DNA of 64,000 nt from Boesenbergia rotunda. Taxonomy: Eukaryota; Streptophyta; Magnoliopsida; Zingiberales; Zingiberaceae. The position numbers and the translations under genes are program-made. The number at the start of each line of letters is the position of its first letter. The stretch's first letter is position 1. The stretch spans positions 1-64,000 of the forward strand of contig JAGFNQ010008269.1 of the NCBI GenBank assembly GCA_024364735.1. Direction: 5' to 3'. Of the stretch, positions 1-11,411 are shown in pieces. Under the pieces are notes generated by a model that saw only the letters and a program-made list of their open reading frames with translations, made no database searches and was not told the DNA's origin.

Positions 1-1083
1 GTAGATCGGTCTGGTGACCGACCCACAAGCCCTGGATCGGTTCGGTGACCGATCACTTTAATTCAAAATGCACTGTCAGATGCTCTGATCGCGTCTGAAC
101 GTATCCGATTCTCTGCGTTTAACATCTGATATACGATTTTCTGCTTGATATGCTGTGTTAACACTCTGATTAAGCTGCAGGTGACAGGGAAGGATTCAAA
201 CACTCAAAGAGAGTCAATGGAGGTCTTTCATTGCAGCAGGTTTGTCCGTTTTCCATCTCAGGTTGCAACGGACACTGGCGCTGGCTGGAGCTGCTGACTA
301 GGGCTGGTCTGAGGGATGCTCAGGGAGTCCAGAAGAGCTCAGTGGTGGCTGGTGGTTGCAGGAGAGCAGCTGGAGGCTGCAGTGAGTTGATGTCACCTGG
401 TGCTTAGTGGAGAAACAAAAGGGCGTAGAGGAGAAGAGCAGTGGAAGAGTTCGGTTGAAACGATTTTCTGTCTTGAGTTCTTGCTGTGCGTTTGTATTCT
501 CCACACTTTGCTTGTGCGTTCTGAAATTCCATCATCTTGAGCAAGCAACTGCAATCAGTGAAGCAACCATCCCTTGCTTGAGCACTTGGAGGAAGGAACA
601 AGAGGCTTTGAGTCCAACAGCGAGAAGACACGAAGAAATGGTTCTTGCATGAGATCGTCACTGGGTGGAGCTTGGGAGAAGCTTGCTGTGTTCTTATCTG
701 TGCTAAGTGCTAAGTAAGATCTTTCTTGTATTTCATTGTGCTTAAAACTATATCTTTGATTGAAACGCTGTGGAGAGGTTACTCCACCGAGAAGGAGGTT
801 GCTTTCTATCCGGATCTTCCGGGGCTTGATCTACCGACGATCAAGGGATCACCCACCTTACGGGCACGCCAAGGAGTAGGGGCAAGTTATCCCTGAACCT
901 TGTAAATCCTCTTGTTAGTGTTCTTGTGTTTGCTCATAGTTTAGGGTTTTGATTTTCTACATACTCTGTTTTTATTACTTCCGCTGTGCTACTAAACGGT
1001 TAAGTGCAGAATTTTTGATAAGTACTTAAAGTCCAAGTGATTGGCTATATTCCCCCCCCTCTCTAGCCATCCGAGTTCCAACA
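1..1083 (+). mobile_element. LTR-I fragment (SIRE-like LTR, 3' part)
   Basis: The stretch ends in a C-rich run, the text ctctctagccatccgag, and the terminus CCAACA at 1078-1083, as SIRE/Maximus LTRs do. The same sequence occurs in reverse at 23143-23536 (shared blocks: the cggggcttgatc and cacgccaaggagtaggg segments), which identifies it as a repeat family distinct from the main SIRE LTR. The first 60 bases hold two GATCGGT...ACCGA inverted repeats. Short open frames at 298-652 look accidental. The 5' end lies outside the window. No primer site follows the LTR end; SIRE gag sequence starts at once. Confidence 0.7.
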
Positions 1084-2470
1084 CCGGGTGGGTCCATTCA
1101 ACAGTGCAAAAGAACTCCGGGGTAAGCTAATCGAATTACACGAAGGAACCTCCGACACCCGAATGAGTAAGAGGGACCTTCTGCTGAACAAGCTGTATAC
1201 CATCAAGATGAACGACAGTGAATCTGCAGCTCAGCTCCACACCAGAATTCAGGAGCTGATGAACGGTCTACACACCATCGGTCACAAGGTAGAAAACCGT
1301 GACCTGATAAGGTACACCCTTAACGCTTTCCCAAGAAACACTTTGTGGACATCGATGGTAGATGCGTACAAAGTTTCAAGGGATCTTTCTAAAATCAAGT
1401 TAGATGAACTGTTTTCTGAACTCGAATTACATGAACAGACTAACTGCAATCTGGCCGAGAAATACATTGCTTTTGTTGCAGGTAAAGATGGAAAGACAAC
1501 CAAGAAGAAGTCTCAACCTGCACCCGAGTCTTATTCAGATTCAGACTTAGAAGACAGCGAGGGAAATCGGCCTAAGCTGGTTCGGCTAGCCCGGGACTAC
1601 TACAAAGAACTAAAAAACCAGATCAACAGAAGGAAAGCCAGCCGAAGAAAGGAAGAACCAGTTGAACCCTCAAATGAAAAAAACAAACTAAACGTGACCT
1701 GTTACGAATGCAAGAAAAAGGGTCACTACAAGACTGAATGCCCCAATCTGAAGGAAACAAAGAAGACGAGAAAGAAGAAGGCTCTTCAGGCAACGTGGGA
1801 CGAGTCCTCCTCCGAAGAAGAAGAAGAGGTCCCACAGTCGAACCTGCTCGCACTAAACGCCTCAGAAGAAATCGAGACCGAGTCAGAATCGGAACTGGAC
1901 GACGGCAAACTTACATTTTCAGAGGATGGCGAAATCACTGTAAGTGGTTTTTCTTGAAATCAGTTAAAAGAATTAATTGTCTATCTTTCTCGAGACTTGG
2001 CGAAAGCTAAACTCCGAGTCGAATCTCTCCGATAGGAAGTAAAACTCCTGAAAGAGGGTGCTGACTCTAGATCCATAACTGAGAAGGTTCAAGAAGGAAC
2101 CTCTACTCAAGTTGAAAAACTTGAGAAAGAGAACTCCTCCTTGAAAAATCAAGTCAAGGACCTTAGATCAGCCATAGAACGGTTCACTTCTGGTTCCAAG
2201 GGTCTTGACATGATTCTTGGAAAACAGAAGTCGGTTCTAAATCGATCCAGATTAGGCTATAGAACCAAATCTAGACAAAGATCATACTATGCTGTACTGA
2301 ACCAGTCCAGACCTAAAGCTCAGGCATGGGTATCCAAACTGTGCCTGAACAAACAAACTGGATCAAATCAGTATTGGATCCCTAAGGACAAGATTCACAT
2401 CTTGCCAAACCATTATCGTGGCTTTAGTCCAGGGGGAGCCAAATTAAAAACTATATTCATAATTAGATAA
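1084..2470 (+). pseudogene. SIRE-A gag, N-terminally truncated and interrupted
   Basis: Gag packages the element RNA into cytoplasmic particles. The frame begins inside gag at GPFNSAKEL, equal to about residue 92 of the SIRE-D2 gag, and is open to 1957 (289 codons from 1088). It holds the UBN2-like gag core, a basic linker, one CCHC zinc knuckle (CYECKKKGHYKTEC, near 1702-1743) and an acidic serine-rich tail. An in-frame TGA at 1955-1957 replaces the Arg seen in SIRE-M, and a TAG follows near 2033. A third open piece, 2141-2470, carries the coiled-coil end with FTSGSKGLDMILGK. The start codon and first ~91 residues are missing because LTR-I joins here. Confidence 0.9.
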
Positions 2471-3110
2471 ATTTTTATTCTTGGTTTTAAATTGCATGAT
2501 TGATTGTTTATTTAATTTCTGCAATTTACCATGCTTAGACTTAGGAATGGTTAGTTTAAGGACTGAACCAACTTAACTGAAATTTGAACAACATAGTATT
2601 GGGTGGCGGTGAGATGATAGTACGTTAGGGAAGCCTCTTCCAATAAGGTCAAGTATACTCTACTTGGTTTCTTTAGATTGGTGAAACTAGCTGAAGCTAC
2701 CGATCCAAGACCCAAACTAGTTAGACCAGAATTTTTCAAAAAATAATTTTGAAAATGAAATTTCATTAAAAGGCTTTGTCAAGGAAAGGGTTGATGATCC
2801 AATAAGGCTACGACCAAAGAAGGCCTAGTGCCTCGCCAAGACCTGGAAGCCAATTTTTGAAATTCAAATTCAAATTATTCTTTGTCAAATTTGAATCTAA
2901 CACAAATTTTCAGACATTTTTTTTAAAAATAAACTCAGAATCAACTGTTTTCAAAATTAATTTAAGTTTTTCAAAATAAATCATAATTTTTCAAAATAAT
3001 TCTATCTATTAAAACCTGTCTCACAAAAATCCATAAGGCAAACGTGATTGATAACTCTAGATTGGGTGAGACAGACTAGGCTGTGAAAATCAATTTAAGC
3101 TATTCCTGAT
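2471..3110 (+). other. Non-coding spacer between gag and pol of SIRE-A
   Basis: AT-rich sequence with stops in all frames and no domain I recognise. It is conserved in SIRE-M (about 17900-18600, reverse) and in SIRE-D2 (39188-39803), so it belongs to the family and is not a private insertion. A copia pol normally follows gag with no such gap. Confidence 0.7.
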
Positions 3111-6100
3111 TCTAATTGGATCCAAATCAAAAAAACTCTTTATGTGTAGAAACATAAAGATTTGGACCAATGGATGTTGGATAACGGATGCTCCAGACAC
3201 AAGACTAGGGATAAATTGAAATTCACCAAACTCAAGTTCAAAAACCTAGGCTCAGTAGCATTTGGCAAACAATGCTACACTCAAGGTAATTGGGTCAGGT
3301 AATATTGAACTTAAATCTGACTTTGTTATTAAGAAAGTTCTTTTGGTTGAAGATTTTAAATTTAACTTGCTTAGCATAAGTCAATTGTGTGATACTGGTT
3401 ATATAGTTACCTTTACCATTCTAACTGCCTGATTAGAAACCTGCAAGACTCAGAAATCATGCTTAAGGGCACTAGGAAAAATAATGTTTACACTATAAAC
3501 CTACCTCTAGTACCTAAATGCATGTTAACTCAATTAGAACAATCAAACCTCTGGCATAGGAGATTAGGGCACACTAATCTGAGAATAATTTTAAAAATCA
3601 CCCAACTTGGCCTAATTAAAGGTATCCCTAAAATTAAGAATCATGAAAACATAATGTGTAAATCATGTAATCAAGGTAAACAAACCAGGTCTAATCACAA
3701 ACTAATTCAGTTTGATCTAACTCAAACCACACTTGAGCTCCTGCACCTTGATCTATTTGTTCACATGGAGCCAAGTCACTAAGCGGAAACCGGTACTGCT
3801 TAGTAATAGTTGATGATTACTCTAGGTTTACCTGGGTTAGGTTTCTAAAGACCAAAGATGAAACCCTAAACCTATTCAATGACTTTTGTAAGTTAATTGA
3901 AAATCAAAACGATACTAAAATCAAAAGACTTAGGAGTGACCACGGGGGAGAGTTTGAAAATCAACGGTTCAAGGAATTTTGTAAGGTAAATGGGTATGTA
4001 CACGAATTTTCATGTCCTAGAACCCTCCAGCAAAATGGGATAGTCGAAAGGAAAAATAGAACCCTACACGAAGCCGCTAGGGCTATGGTCAATGAATTCA
4101 ACTTAACTAATCAATATTGGGTAGAAGCAATTAGTACGGCTTGCTACATCCAAAATAGGGTCCTAATTAACAAACGACACAATAAAACACCCTATGAATT
4201 ATACTACCATAGACTTCCTAACCTACACTACCTAAGGGTCTTTGGGTGCAAAGTCCATATCCTAAACACCAAGTACTATCTAGGTAAATTTCAGTCAAAG
4301 TCAACCCCAGGCATCTTCCTAGGATATTCAACAACAAGCAGAGCCTATAGGGTTTACAACAAACAAACAAACTAAGAAAATTGAAGAAACAATAAATCTA
4401 ATATTTGATGAAGAAATCAACTCAAAATCTGATAATCCAGATCTAACTACATCAAATACTGATCAAGAAGATAATGAACAAACTGTTGAACCTTTAATTG
4501 AACCCTTAAATGAACAAAATGTTGAACCTTTAATTGAACCCTTAAATGAACAAATTGTTGAACCTTTAATTGAACCCTTAAATGAACTAACTATTGAACC
4601 AACTATTGAACCACATGTTGAACCAAATGTTGAATCAAATATTAAACCAAATCGACCAGCTGGACCTGAGGCTGAACCAAGTTCCAGAAAAACCAAGAAA
4701 CCCAGACTCAGCCACCCAACTGATCAAATTGTGGGTGATCCAACTCTAGGAGTCAGAACGAGGTCTTCCTATAGAAACCTCAGTCAGATAGCAATGATTT
4801 CAAAAATAGAACCTAAGACTATAGAGGAAGCCCTACCTGATCCTGATTGGATCATAGCTATACAAGAAGAGTTAGCCTAATCTGAGAGGAACCAAGTCTG
4901 GGAACTAGTACCTAAACCTGAGGGCAAATCCATCATTGACACTAAGTGGGTTTTTAGGAACAAGTTAAATGATCAAGGAGAAATAGTCAGAAATAAAGGC
5001 CGCTTAGTAGCAAAAGGATTCAGTCAAGTAGAAGAGTTAGATTATGATGAAACCTATGCCCGGTAGCTAGACTTGAGTCCATTAGGATGTTGTTAGCTTT
5101 TGCATCCCATAAAGGATTTAAACACTATCAAATGGATGTAAAGTCAGCCTTTCTAAATGGATTCATTAAGGAAGAAGTCTATGTAGGACAACCCCCTGGT
5201 TTTGAGGACTTAGAATGACCTGACCATGTTTACAAACTCACTAAAGCACTTTATGGACTAAAACAAGCACCTAGGGCCTGGTGTGAACGCTTATTAACCT
5301 ACCTAATTTCTAAAGAATTTAAACAAGGACAAATTGACTCAGCCCTATTTATTAAAACCTTAGGAAAAGAAATCTTTATTACCCAAATCTACGTCGATGA
5401 CATAATCTTTGGGTCCACCAACTCAAACTTCCTGAAAGAATTTGTTAAAATAATGGAAAATGAATTTGAAATGAGCTTAGTTGGTGAGCTCAACTTCTTT
5501 CTAGGGTTACAAATTAAACAAACTAGGGATGGAAACTATGTCCATCAATCTAAATATGCTAAGGAGTTAATAAAGAAATTTAAAATGGATAACTCCAAAA
5601 GCATAAGTACCCCCATGGCCACAAATGTAAAAATAGATAGTGACCCTGATGGTAAACCAGTAGATCTTAAACTCTATAGAAGTATGATTGGAAGTCTACT
5701 GTACCTTACAGCCAGCAGACCTGATATCCTTTTTGCTATAGGAATGTGTGCTAGATACCAAACCTGTGCTAAGGAAACACACTTAGTAGCCCTAAAAAGA
5801 ATACTAAGATATGTTAAGGGCACCATAAATGTAGGGATTTGGTATCCTAGGACCTCAACCTTTGACTTGTCAGGATACTCGAATTCTGACTATGCTGGTT
5901 ATAAATTAGATAGAAAGAGCACAAGTGGAAGCTGCCAACTGTTAGGAAATAGTCTGGTAAGTTGGTACAGCAGAAAACAACACTGTGTAGCTCTATCCAC
6001 AACTGAAGCTGAGTATGTTGCCTTAGGAGAGTGTGTAGCACAACTACTATAGATGATGCACACATTTAAGGACTTCTAGCTTAACTACACCCAACTCAAG

Positions 6101-6333
6101 TCTTCATTGACAATATAAGCTCAATTAATCTAACTAAGAACCCAATCCAACACTCCAGAACTAAACACATAGAAGTCAAACACCACTTTGTAAGAGATCA
6201 CGTAGCCAGGGGTGAAATAGTCCTTAAGCATGTAGACTCTAAATCTAACTTAGCTGACATATTCACCAAACCCCTACTTGAATCTGAGTTCAGCTCACTA
6301 AGTAGGCAGTTAGGATTATGCTTGGTAGTATAG
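3111..6333 (+). pseudogene. SIRE-A pol (PR-IN-RT-RH), multiply broken
   Basis: Order: protease remnant near 3170-3230 with D-N-G in place of the usual D-S/T-G; GAG-pre-integrase with LWHRRLGH (3545-3570) and the C-x2-C finger (3655-3675); integrase core around 3780-4375; RT 4730-5640 with KALYGLKQAPRAW and YVDDIIFGS (near 5392-5412); RNase H 5640-6333 with ALSTTEAEYVALGE. The block order is that of Ty1/copia. Stops include 3779-3781, 4374-4376, a TAA near 4877, and frameshifts near 3265, 4365 and 5060. The RT/RNase H piece 5453-6052 stays open for 199 codons. The pol stop is the TAG at 6331-6333. It cannot make active enzyme. Confidence 0.9.
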
Positions 6334-7786
6334 GTTTACTCTACTTTTGGTTTTCTTACTGCTTTACTTGATTTGAAAATCAGGTTCTAAAATAATTTTA
6401 AAACTGCTTTACTTAATCAGCTTATAATTAGTTTGAAAAATCTTTTCAGCATTTTTTAAAATAATTTTTTGATTTAGTTTTTTTTAAAACTACTCCCTTC
6501 AAAACTAGGGCTTTTTCGCAAATGGACTTAGCTTAGGTCCTAACCCTAGAACTGCATGCACCTATAGATCTAGAAGCCAGCATCTCACAAGCACCTTAGG
6601 GTACTTTTGACTGATAACCTAGAATGGGTTGAGATGCTTAGGTCTTTACCTTAATTCAAGATGCTTTAAGTCAGTGCATCTGCAGTAATTGGGGCACTAA
6701 ATACAACTTAAACAGTAATCAGGTTAAGTGTCAAGTTTAGAAAATCTAACTTGAACAGAACACTTAACTTGACTAACCCTAGCAAAAATTACTGTTTATA
6801 ACAGTTAGTAAGTAGCTAAGTGGGTTAAACCGGACCCTACAGAGATAATTTAAATTGATTTGGTTCAGCTTATATCTTGAAATTGGTTCAGTACAGCACA
6901 TTATTCTTGTGTTATATCCTTATTTTTTGCTATATTGCTTTGTTTTTGATATATGGCAAAGGGGGAGAGATAGGAAAGGAGAGAAAGTTTAAAAACTTTT
7001 TAAAAACTTTTTCTTCAAAATTCAAGAGTTTTGAAAACTTTTTTTTTTCAAATTTCAAAATTCAAAATAAATTTTCAAAACATTATCCTTTCTTCAAAAA
7101 GTTTTCAAAACTGTTTCAAAAGTACTTAATCTAAGTTTTTCAAAACTATTTCAAAAGTACTTAATCTAAGTTTTTCAAAACTGTTTCAAAGTACTTAATC
7201 TAAGTTTTTCAAAACTGTTTAAAAGTACTTAATCTAAGTTTTTCAAAACTGTTTCAAAGTACTTAATCCAAGTTTTTCAAAACTATTTTTTTTCCATGTC
7301 TAAGTACTTAACCTAAGTTAATTTCAAAATTGGTTCTAAGTACTTGACCCAAGCGGGTTTCAAAAGTAGTTTCTAAGTACTTAAACTTAAGCTATGTTCA
7401 AAATATCTCTAAGTACTTATTTCTAAACTTCTCTAATAGAAAAGTTTCTAAGTATAAAGCTTCTAAAGTACTAAAGAGATTGAAAATTTTTAAGTATTTC
7501 TAAGAACTTAAAACTTCAGAAGATATTTTAGAAATTTTTTTACTTGAAATTTTTTCTAAGTATAAATTTTCCAAAATGCCCAATCAAATTCTTTTTGGAA
7601 AATATTTTTCTTGAAAAATGTTCTAAGTATTGAAAAATTAATTCCATCTTTAGACTTAGAAATTTTTTCAAAACCCCATGAACCTTTGAAAAACCTAGGG
7701 GGAGATTCCTTCCAGGGGGAGGAAACTAAACTGTTATATCACCTGTCTTGATTAACTTAACTTTTTGAATCGGGTTGCCATAAATC
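6334..7786 (+). other. 3' tail of SIRE-A, non-coding, with tandem repeats
   Basis: SIRE elements of some plants carry an envelope-like frame here; none is visible. The tail is AT-rich and dominated by TTTTCAAAA and AGTACTTA motifs. Three polypurine-like GGGGGAG tracts lie at about 6961, 7700 and 7717, before the true one at 7792. A short frame at 6877-7134 starts with a hydrophobic stretch (FCYIALFLIYGKGGE) also readable in SIRE-D2 at 42476, but this follows from conserved DNA and I do not claim a protein. Confidence 0.75.
7107..7290 (+). repeat. 34-36 bp tandem repeat in the SIRE-A tail
   Basis: About five copies of a unit of the type aaaactgtttcaaaagtac plus ttaatctaagtttttc, differing by single bases and short indels. 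Related but rearranged repeats built on ctaagtacttaa sit in the matching tail of SIRE-D2 (about 42740-42990). Confidence 0.85.
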
Positions 7787-7800
7787 AAAAAGGGGGAGAT
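7787..7800 (+). promoter_or_regulatory. Polypurine tract of SIRE-A
   Basis: The run aaaagggggagat lies directly before the 3' LTR start TGTTGGTGCAG. It is the plus-strand primer site, with the same sequence at the same place in SIRE-D2 and SIRE-M. Confidence 0.9.
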
Positions 7801-9174
7801 TGTTGGTGCAGACAGCACCCAAGTCGAACCTGTGTTTTGATAATGGCAAAGGGTTCAAAAGTTAAGATGTTATGTTTATCTAACATGCTACTTGAGTGTG
7901 CAGATTGAAGTCCTAGTGAAGGACTGCTAGGCACCTAGCAAAGGACTGCTAGGCATCGAAACCCTAAGACCTGGTGAAGGGCTGCTGGGCACCTAGCGAA
8001 GGACTGCAAGGAGTCGAAGACCTAGCAAAGGACTGCTAGGCACCAGGTGAGGGACTGCTTGGAATCGAAGACCTGGCGAAGGACTGCTGGGCACCAGGCG
8101 AAGGACTGCCTGGTACTGAAGACCTGGCGAAGGACAGCTAGGCACCTGGTGAAGGACTGCTGGGCAAAAGTCCAACCGGAGGAGCGGTTGGCAACAGGTA
8201 AATTCTCCTGAGAGGAGTAGGTGAGGACGCGTTCCCCGTCGAGGGAACAGTAGGCGTCGGTTCGACCTAGGGTTCCATTTTGGGAGACCCAAAGTCAGAA
8301 CCAAGACAGCTACGGTTGTAAGACTCACTAACATACTTGCTTTATCATGTTTGGTACTAACCCTGGATGCAGGACCGAAGGAAAGAGTTTTTGCAGCTCA
8401 GAACGCCTCAAATGAGAGAGGCAGCAGTTGGGTTGGGCGCCCGGGAGGTCCCGGGCGCCCCAGGTAAAAGCCAAACAAGAGTTGAACAAGAATACGCTTC
8501 GAAGCTCACTGGGCGGGGCGCCCCCATGCTCCCGGGCGCCCCAGATGCCTCGGGCGCCCTGGGTCCAAGCTAACGAAGTGGATAGAGTTCAAGCCAGTGA
8601 GAAGCCAGCGGACCGAGTCAACCCGGGTGCCCCCTGCGTCCCGGGCACCCCGTCAAACCTCAGCTCGATCCTGGAGGGATAATGGCTGACCGAGAGTTTG
8701 CTGGATCAAGTGACACGTGGAGGGCGCCCCCAACGTCCTGGGTACCCCCAGGCTCACTATATTAGGAGCTCGACCCCCAATGCTTCTCAACACATTCTTC
8801 CAACGCTAATACGCTCTTCGACTCAAGCGCTTTGCTCCAGAAACCTCCCATCTCGAGATACAAGCGCCGCCGATGACCCTCTGCTCCGAAGTATAATCCA
8901 TACCGGGCGTCGGTAACGAAGAGTTTTAAGTTTCAGTTTACTGTACTACAACTATGATATTCTACTGTAAACATTTTGCGCACATATAGAATTACCCGCA
9001 GTAAACGGTCAACGACCGTGGGCCTTGGAGTAGGAGCCGACCGCGACTCTGAACCAAGTAAATCCTTGTGTTCGCGTTTGGTTTTTGTGTTAATTTTCCG
9101 CTATGCATTCTCTCTCTAAATCTGAAATGGTTTACGATATTCACCCCCCTCTATCGTATTCTATCAATCCAACA
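7801..9174 (+). mobile_element. SIRE-A 3' LTR
   Basis: 1374 bp, from TGTTGGTGCAG to CAATCCAACA. It holds a minisatellite of aaggactgctaggcacc-type units at about 7905-8165, GC-rich palindromic GGGCGCCC motifs at about 8430-8760, and a conserved 3' end with a C run before ctatcg. The TATA box seen in the SIRE-D LTRs has decayed here (8757-8765). The open frames inside it are by-products of the repeats. Confidence 0.9.
7905..8165 (+). repeat. LTR minisatellite (about 40 bp units)
   Basis: Repeats of the type gcgaaggactgctgggcacc alternate with short linkers such as gaagacctgg. The same array recurs at 30690-31150 (longest), 43440-43745, and in reverse at 13010-13260 and 21470-21700. Copy number differs among LTRs. 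Confidence 0.85.
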
Positions 9175-9435
9175 TGCATAACCCATAACTAAAGTAATAA
9201 CACTCCATATAAGCAATACTAAGAAGTGAATTAAAAGTTCACATGGAACCATAAATAAGTACTACACAAATCTTTAAATATTACAGTATGAAATATGATG
9301 TTTGAGAGATAATAAAAGAACATGCTCAAGCTAAACACACTCTCAACACCATCACATCCAAGTCATGTTGAAGCTATGCATCATCGCCAGGAGGAGGAGG
9401 AGGAGGGGCCTGGTACATCAGGTCCCAACGCTGCA
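9175..9435 (-). other. 3' flank of the element B accessory gene
   Basis: AT-rich sequence between the end of the SIRE-A LTR and the last codon of the accessory pseudogene. No LTR end or polypurine tract of element B is visible, so its 3' end was lost or lies beyond SIRE-A. I see no gene in it. Confidence 0.5.
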
Positions 9436-10626
9436 TCATCTCATACATGTCAGCCTATCGCTGCTGAAAACTCTGAAAGTCCTCCCGGAGTCCGTGAACC
9501 TCCGCTCCAGTCGGGAGAACTGCTCCTCTGTAATCCCCGCAGGAGCAGCAATAGGCGCAGCAGCAGGAGCAGCCTCCTCCTGATCATCGGAACTAGAGGA
9601 TACATGGTTACATTGCCAGACCATCACTCCCTGCTGTCTCTCAATCCCAGCCAAGGAGAGCTGTCGAGAACCTATCTGATCGTAGTCCTTGGACAGTTGA
9701 TGAAACTGACCTCTAGTGATGTCAATGCCTCTAGATGCAAAGAATTCGGTCAAAATATGACCGAATGACATGTTGATCTTCCGATGAACCTCATGCGAAA
9801 ATGCACAATAGATGCGAATACATGACGGGCGATGTCAATGTCCAACCTCCTCTCTAAAGCATACATCATCATTAGGTGAGGTAGGTGAATCTTGGACCTC
9901 CCCTTGGTGACAATGGGCAAAATGCAGTCAAGGACAATTTTATAAAGGATGTTGCTAACTGCAGTCATTCGGCTAGCTATAAAAATATGTTGCAGAGGAG
10001 GTTGAGGATTATTGAAATAATGGTGGTGGATTTGGTCAATGGTCACGTTGGGCAATGTTTAAGGCTCAATGACATTTGGGAAGCATGTAAATGGGTTTTC
10101 CGAAACCTGACACCCTAAGAATGACCCCAACAATGCAGGTGAAAAAGAAATGGTGACTCCCCCTACCATGGACTCATATGTCATGCCATCAGTACCACTG
10201 CGGACGAGATTTGCATAAAATTCTTTGTAGTGGTCAATATTTATGTAATGCTGACAGTACAATAACTTCTCCAACCCATAATGAGTGATAATCTCAATGA
10301 TATGAGGAGTAATCTCCTAAAAATATAACCTATTGAGATATCGACAATTCATTAAAATAAACTCAACATTCTCGAATCTTCGCCAGCATGCCTCGAAACG
10401 GAACCAAGGTGCCGTAAGATCTATGGGAGGCTGTCGGGACGTTCCCTCACCATCCCTTTGTTTTTGCCTAGCCCTAAAATGCAAATACAATATGCATGAA
10501 CCAAGTATGACCCAATCAAAGAAAAAACAAAGTAAATCGGCAAAATATAGAGAGTTGGTCATGAATCATGGACTAAATGAGAAACATGAAGTAAACAATT
10601 CGTTACCGTCTCTCCATTCGCTGCAT
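9436..10626 (-). pseudogene. Element B accessory gene relic (plant transposon-protein-like), two exons
   Basis: Related along its length to the SIRE-D2 gene at 40451-41740. Shared blocks: a short basic N-terminus; RFE..WRRF against LELCNRFA; EFYANLV against EFYNNIV; LLGSFLGCQVS against LLNRFLGLRFS; MMYALERRLDIDI against LLYALIHHLDIDI; YDQIGSRQLSLAGIE against FDEIGFWNFSLAGIE. Exon 1 is 10607-10626 (MQRMER plus two bases). A GT...AG intron at 10474-10606 joins it in frame to exon 2. Damage in exon 2: TAG at 10317-10319, TAA at 10059-10061 and a frameshift near 9770. The frame ends at 9436. The family resembles Pfam's putative plant transposon protein (Transposase_32, from memory); no catalytic motif can be named. 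It lies 3' of the B gag, where pol would normally be. Confidence 0.75.
10474..10606 (-). other. Predicted 133-bp intron of the element B accessory gene
   Basis: On the minus strand the donor reads ACG|GTAACG and the acceptor ATTTTAG|GGC. Removing it joins the seventh codon CG+G, a phase-2 junction. The SIRE-D2 gene has a phase-2 intron at the equivalent place (after codon 7 plus two bases). Confidence 0.65.
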
Positions 10627-10828
10627 GATAGACAAGGATCAAACTTGACTCAAGAAAGGGAGCTTCTCTTGCCCTAGGTTCGGATCTAAGATGGAGGAAA
10701 GCTAGGGACAAGGTTTCAAGGTCGTGGGAAGCCTTAGAGTAACTGGAGAGATCAATGGAGAGTAGTGGCGACAAGAGGTGGCGCTGAAACCCTAGGTTCG
10801 GCTGCCCCCGCGCGGGCTATTCTTTAAA

Positions 10829-10995
10829 AGATTCGCTGCATCAGTCGACTGCCCCCTGTGCCAGTCGACTGATGGACTAAACAGAAAGATCAGTTGACTG
10901 ATAGATGATCAGTCGACTGATGCATAGAAGATCCTAGTTTCTGTACTAAACTGCACTAGTCGACTGCCCCGTGCACTAGTCGACTGGTACCCTGC
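10829..10995 (-). repeat. CAGTCGACTG palindrome cluster upstream of the B accessory gene
   Basis: Five or six copies of agtcgact-type palindromes, some extended to catcagtcgactg, lie just upstream of the accessory gene. Element E carries the same motifs at 48113-48203. A weak TATA-like cttttaaagaat lies between cluster and gene (about 10825-10836). Confidence 0.8.
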
Positions 10996-11411
10996 ATTTT
11001 CAATATTTCTGACCCAATTTTAGAAATGTGTAACTAATTCCATAAATCTCTAAAAATTTTTAAATTTTGTGGAGAGATTTGTGACACCCATGTCTACTTG
11101 GGAAAAATACGCTTGAAAATGAATTTATCACCAATCCCAAGATTGACACAAAACTCAAAACTATCTAAGTGGTTTAATTTAACCTTGACCTAAAGCCCTA
11201 GTTTTGGCTTCCCTTTGATGTCTCTGCCCGTATAATTTCACACTGCATCCCTATCATTAGTTTATATGACATCTACACATTAACAACCAATTTTTATGCA
11301 ATATGGTTTCAATGTCATATTTCATGCATGAAACTCACTTTTGATGTGCCAAATCCCTAGGATTAAGACTCAAATTTGTCTCCAAATCCTTTGGCACATT
11401 CCATAGCCCAT
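10996..11411 (-). other. Post-gag spacer of element B
   Basis: AT-rich, without a frame I would call. It matches the post-gag spacer of element E (about 48200-48720, shared segment ggagatttgtga plus tctacttgggaaaaatacg), so it is family sequence. Confidence 0.6.

Larger units (their letters stand above)
1084..9174 (+). mobile_element. SIRE-A: 5'-truncated SIRE/Maximus-like Ty1/copia element
   Basis: A plus-strand copia element lacking its 5' LTR, primer site, leader and the first part of gag. It keeps decayed gag, a gag-pol spacer, decayed pol, a 3' tail, a polypurine tract and a 3' LTR at 7801-9174. Gene order PR-IN-RT-RH marks Ty1/copia; the long 3' tail and gag sequence match the other SIRE copies in this window. 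Many stops and frameshifts mean it is dead. Its 3' LTR abuts the tail of element B at 9175, so SIRE-A or its LTR inserted into B. Confidence 0.9.

Noticed and set aside
298..661. Overlapping open frames of 68-85 codons on both strands
   Set aside because: They lie inside LTR-I, have no domain, and overlap each other on opposite strands.
6877..7134. Possible envelope-like protein with a hydrophobic start in the SIRE-A tail
   Set aside because: The frame is short, the rest is low-complexity Phe/Lys/Ser from AT-rich repeats, and the equivalent frame in SIRE-D2 ends at a different place.
7993..8916. Proline- and serine-rich frames in the SIRE LTRs (also near 13050, 21458, 31034, 43625)
   Set aside because: They arise from translating the GC-rich palindromes and minisatellite; frame and length change from copy to copy.
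9322..9768. 148-codon plus-strand frame
   Set aside because: It is the opposite strand of the element B accessory gene, whose minus-strand reading aligns with the SIRE-D2 protein.
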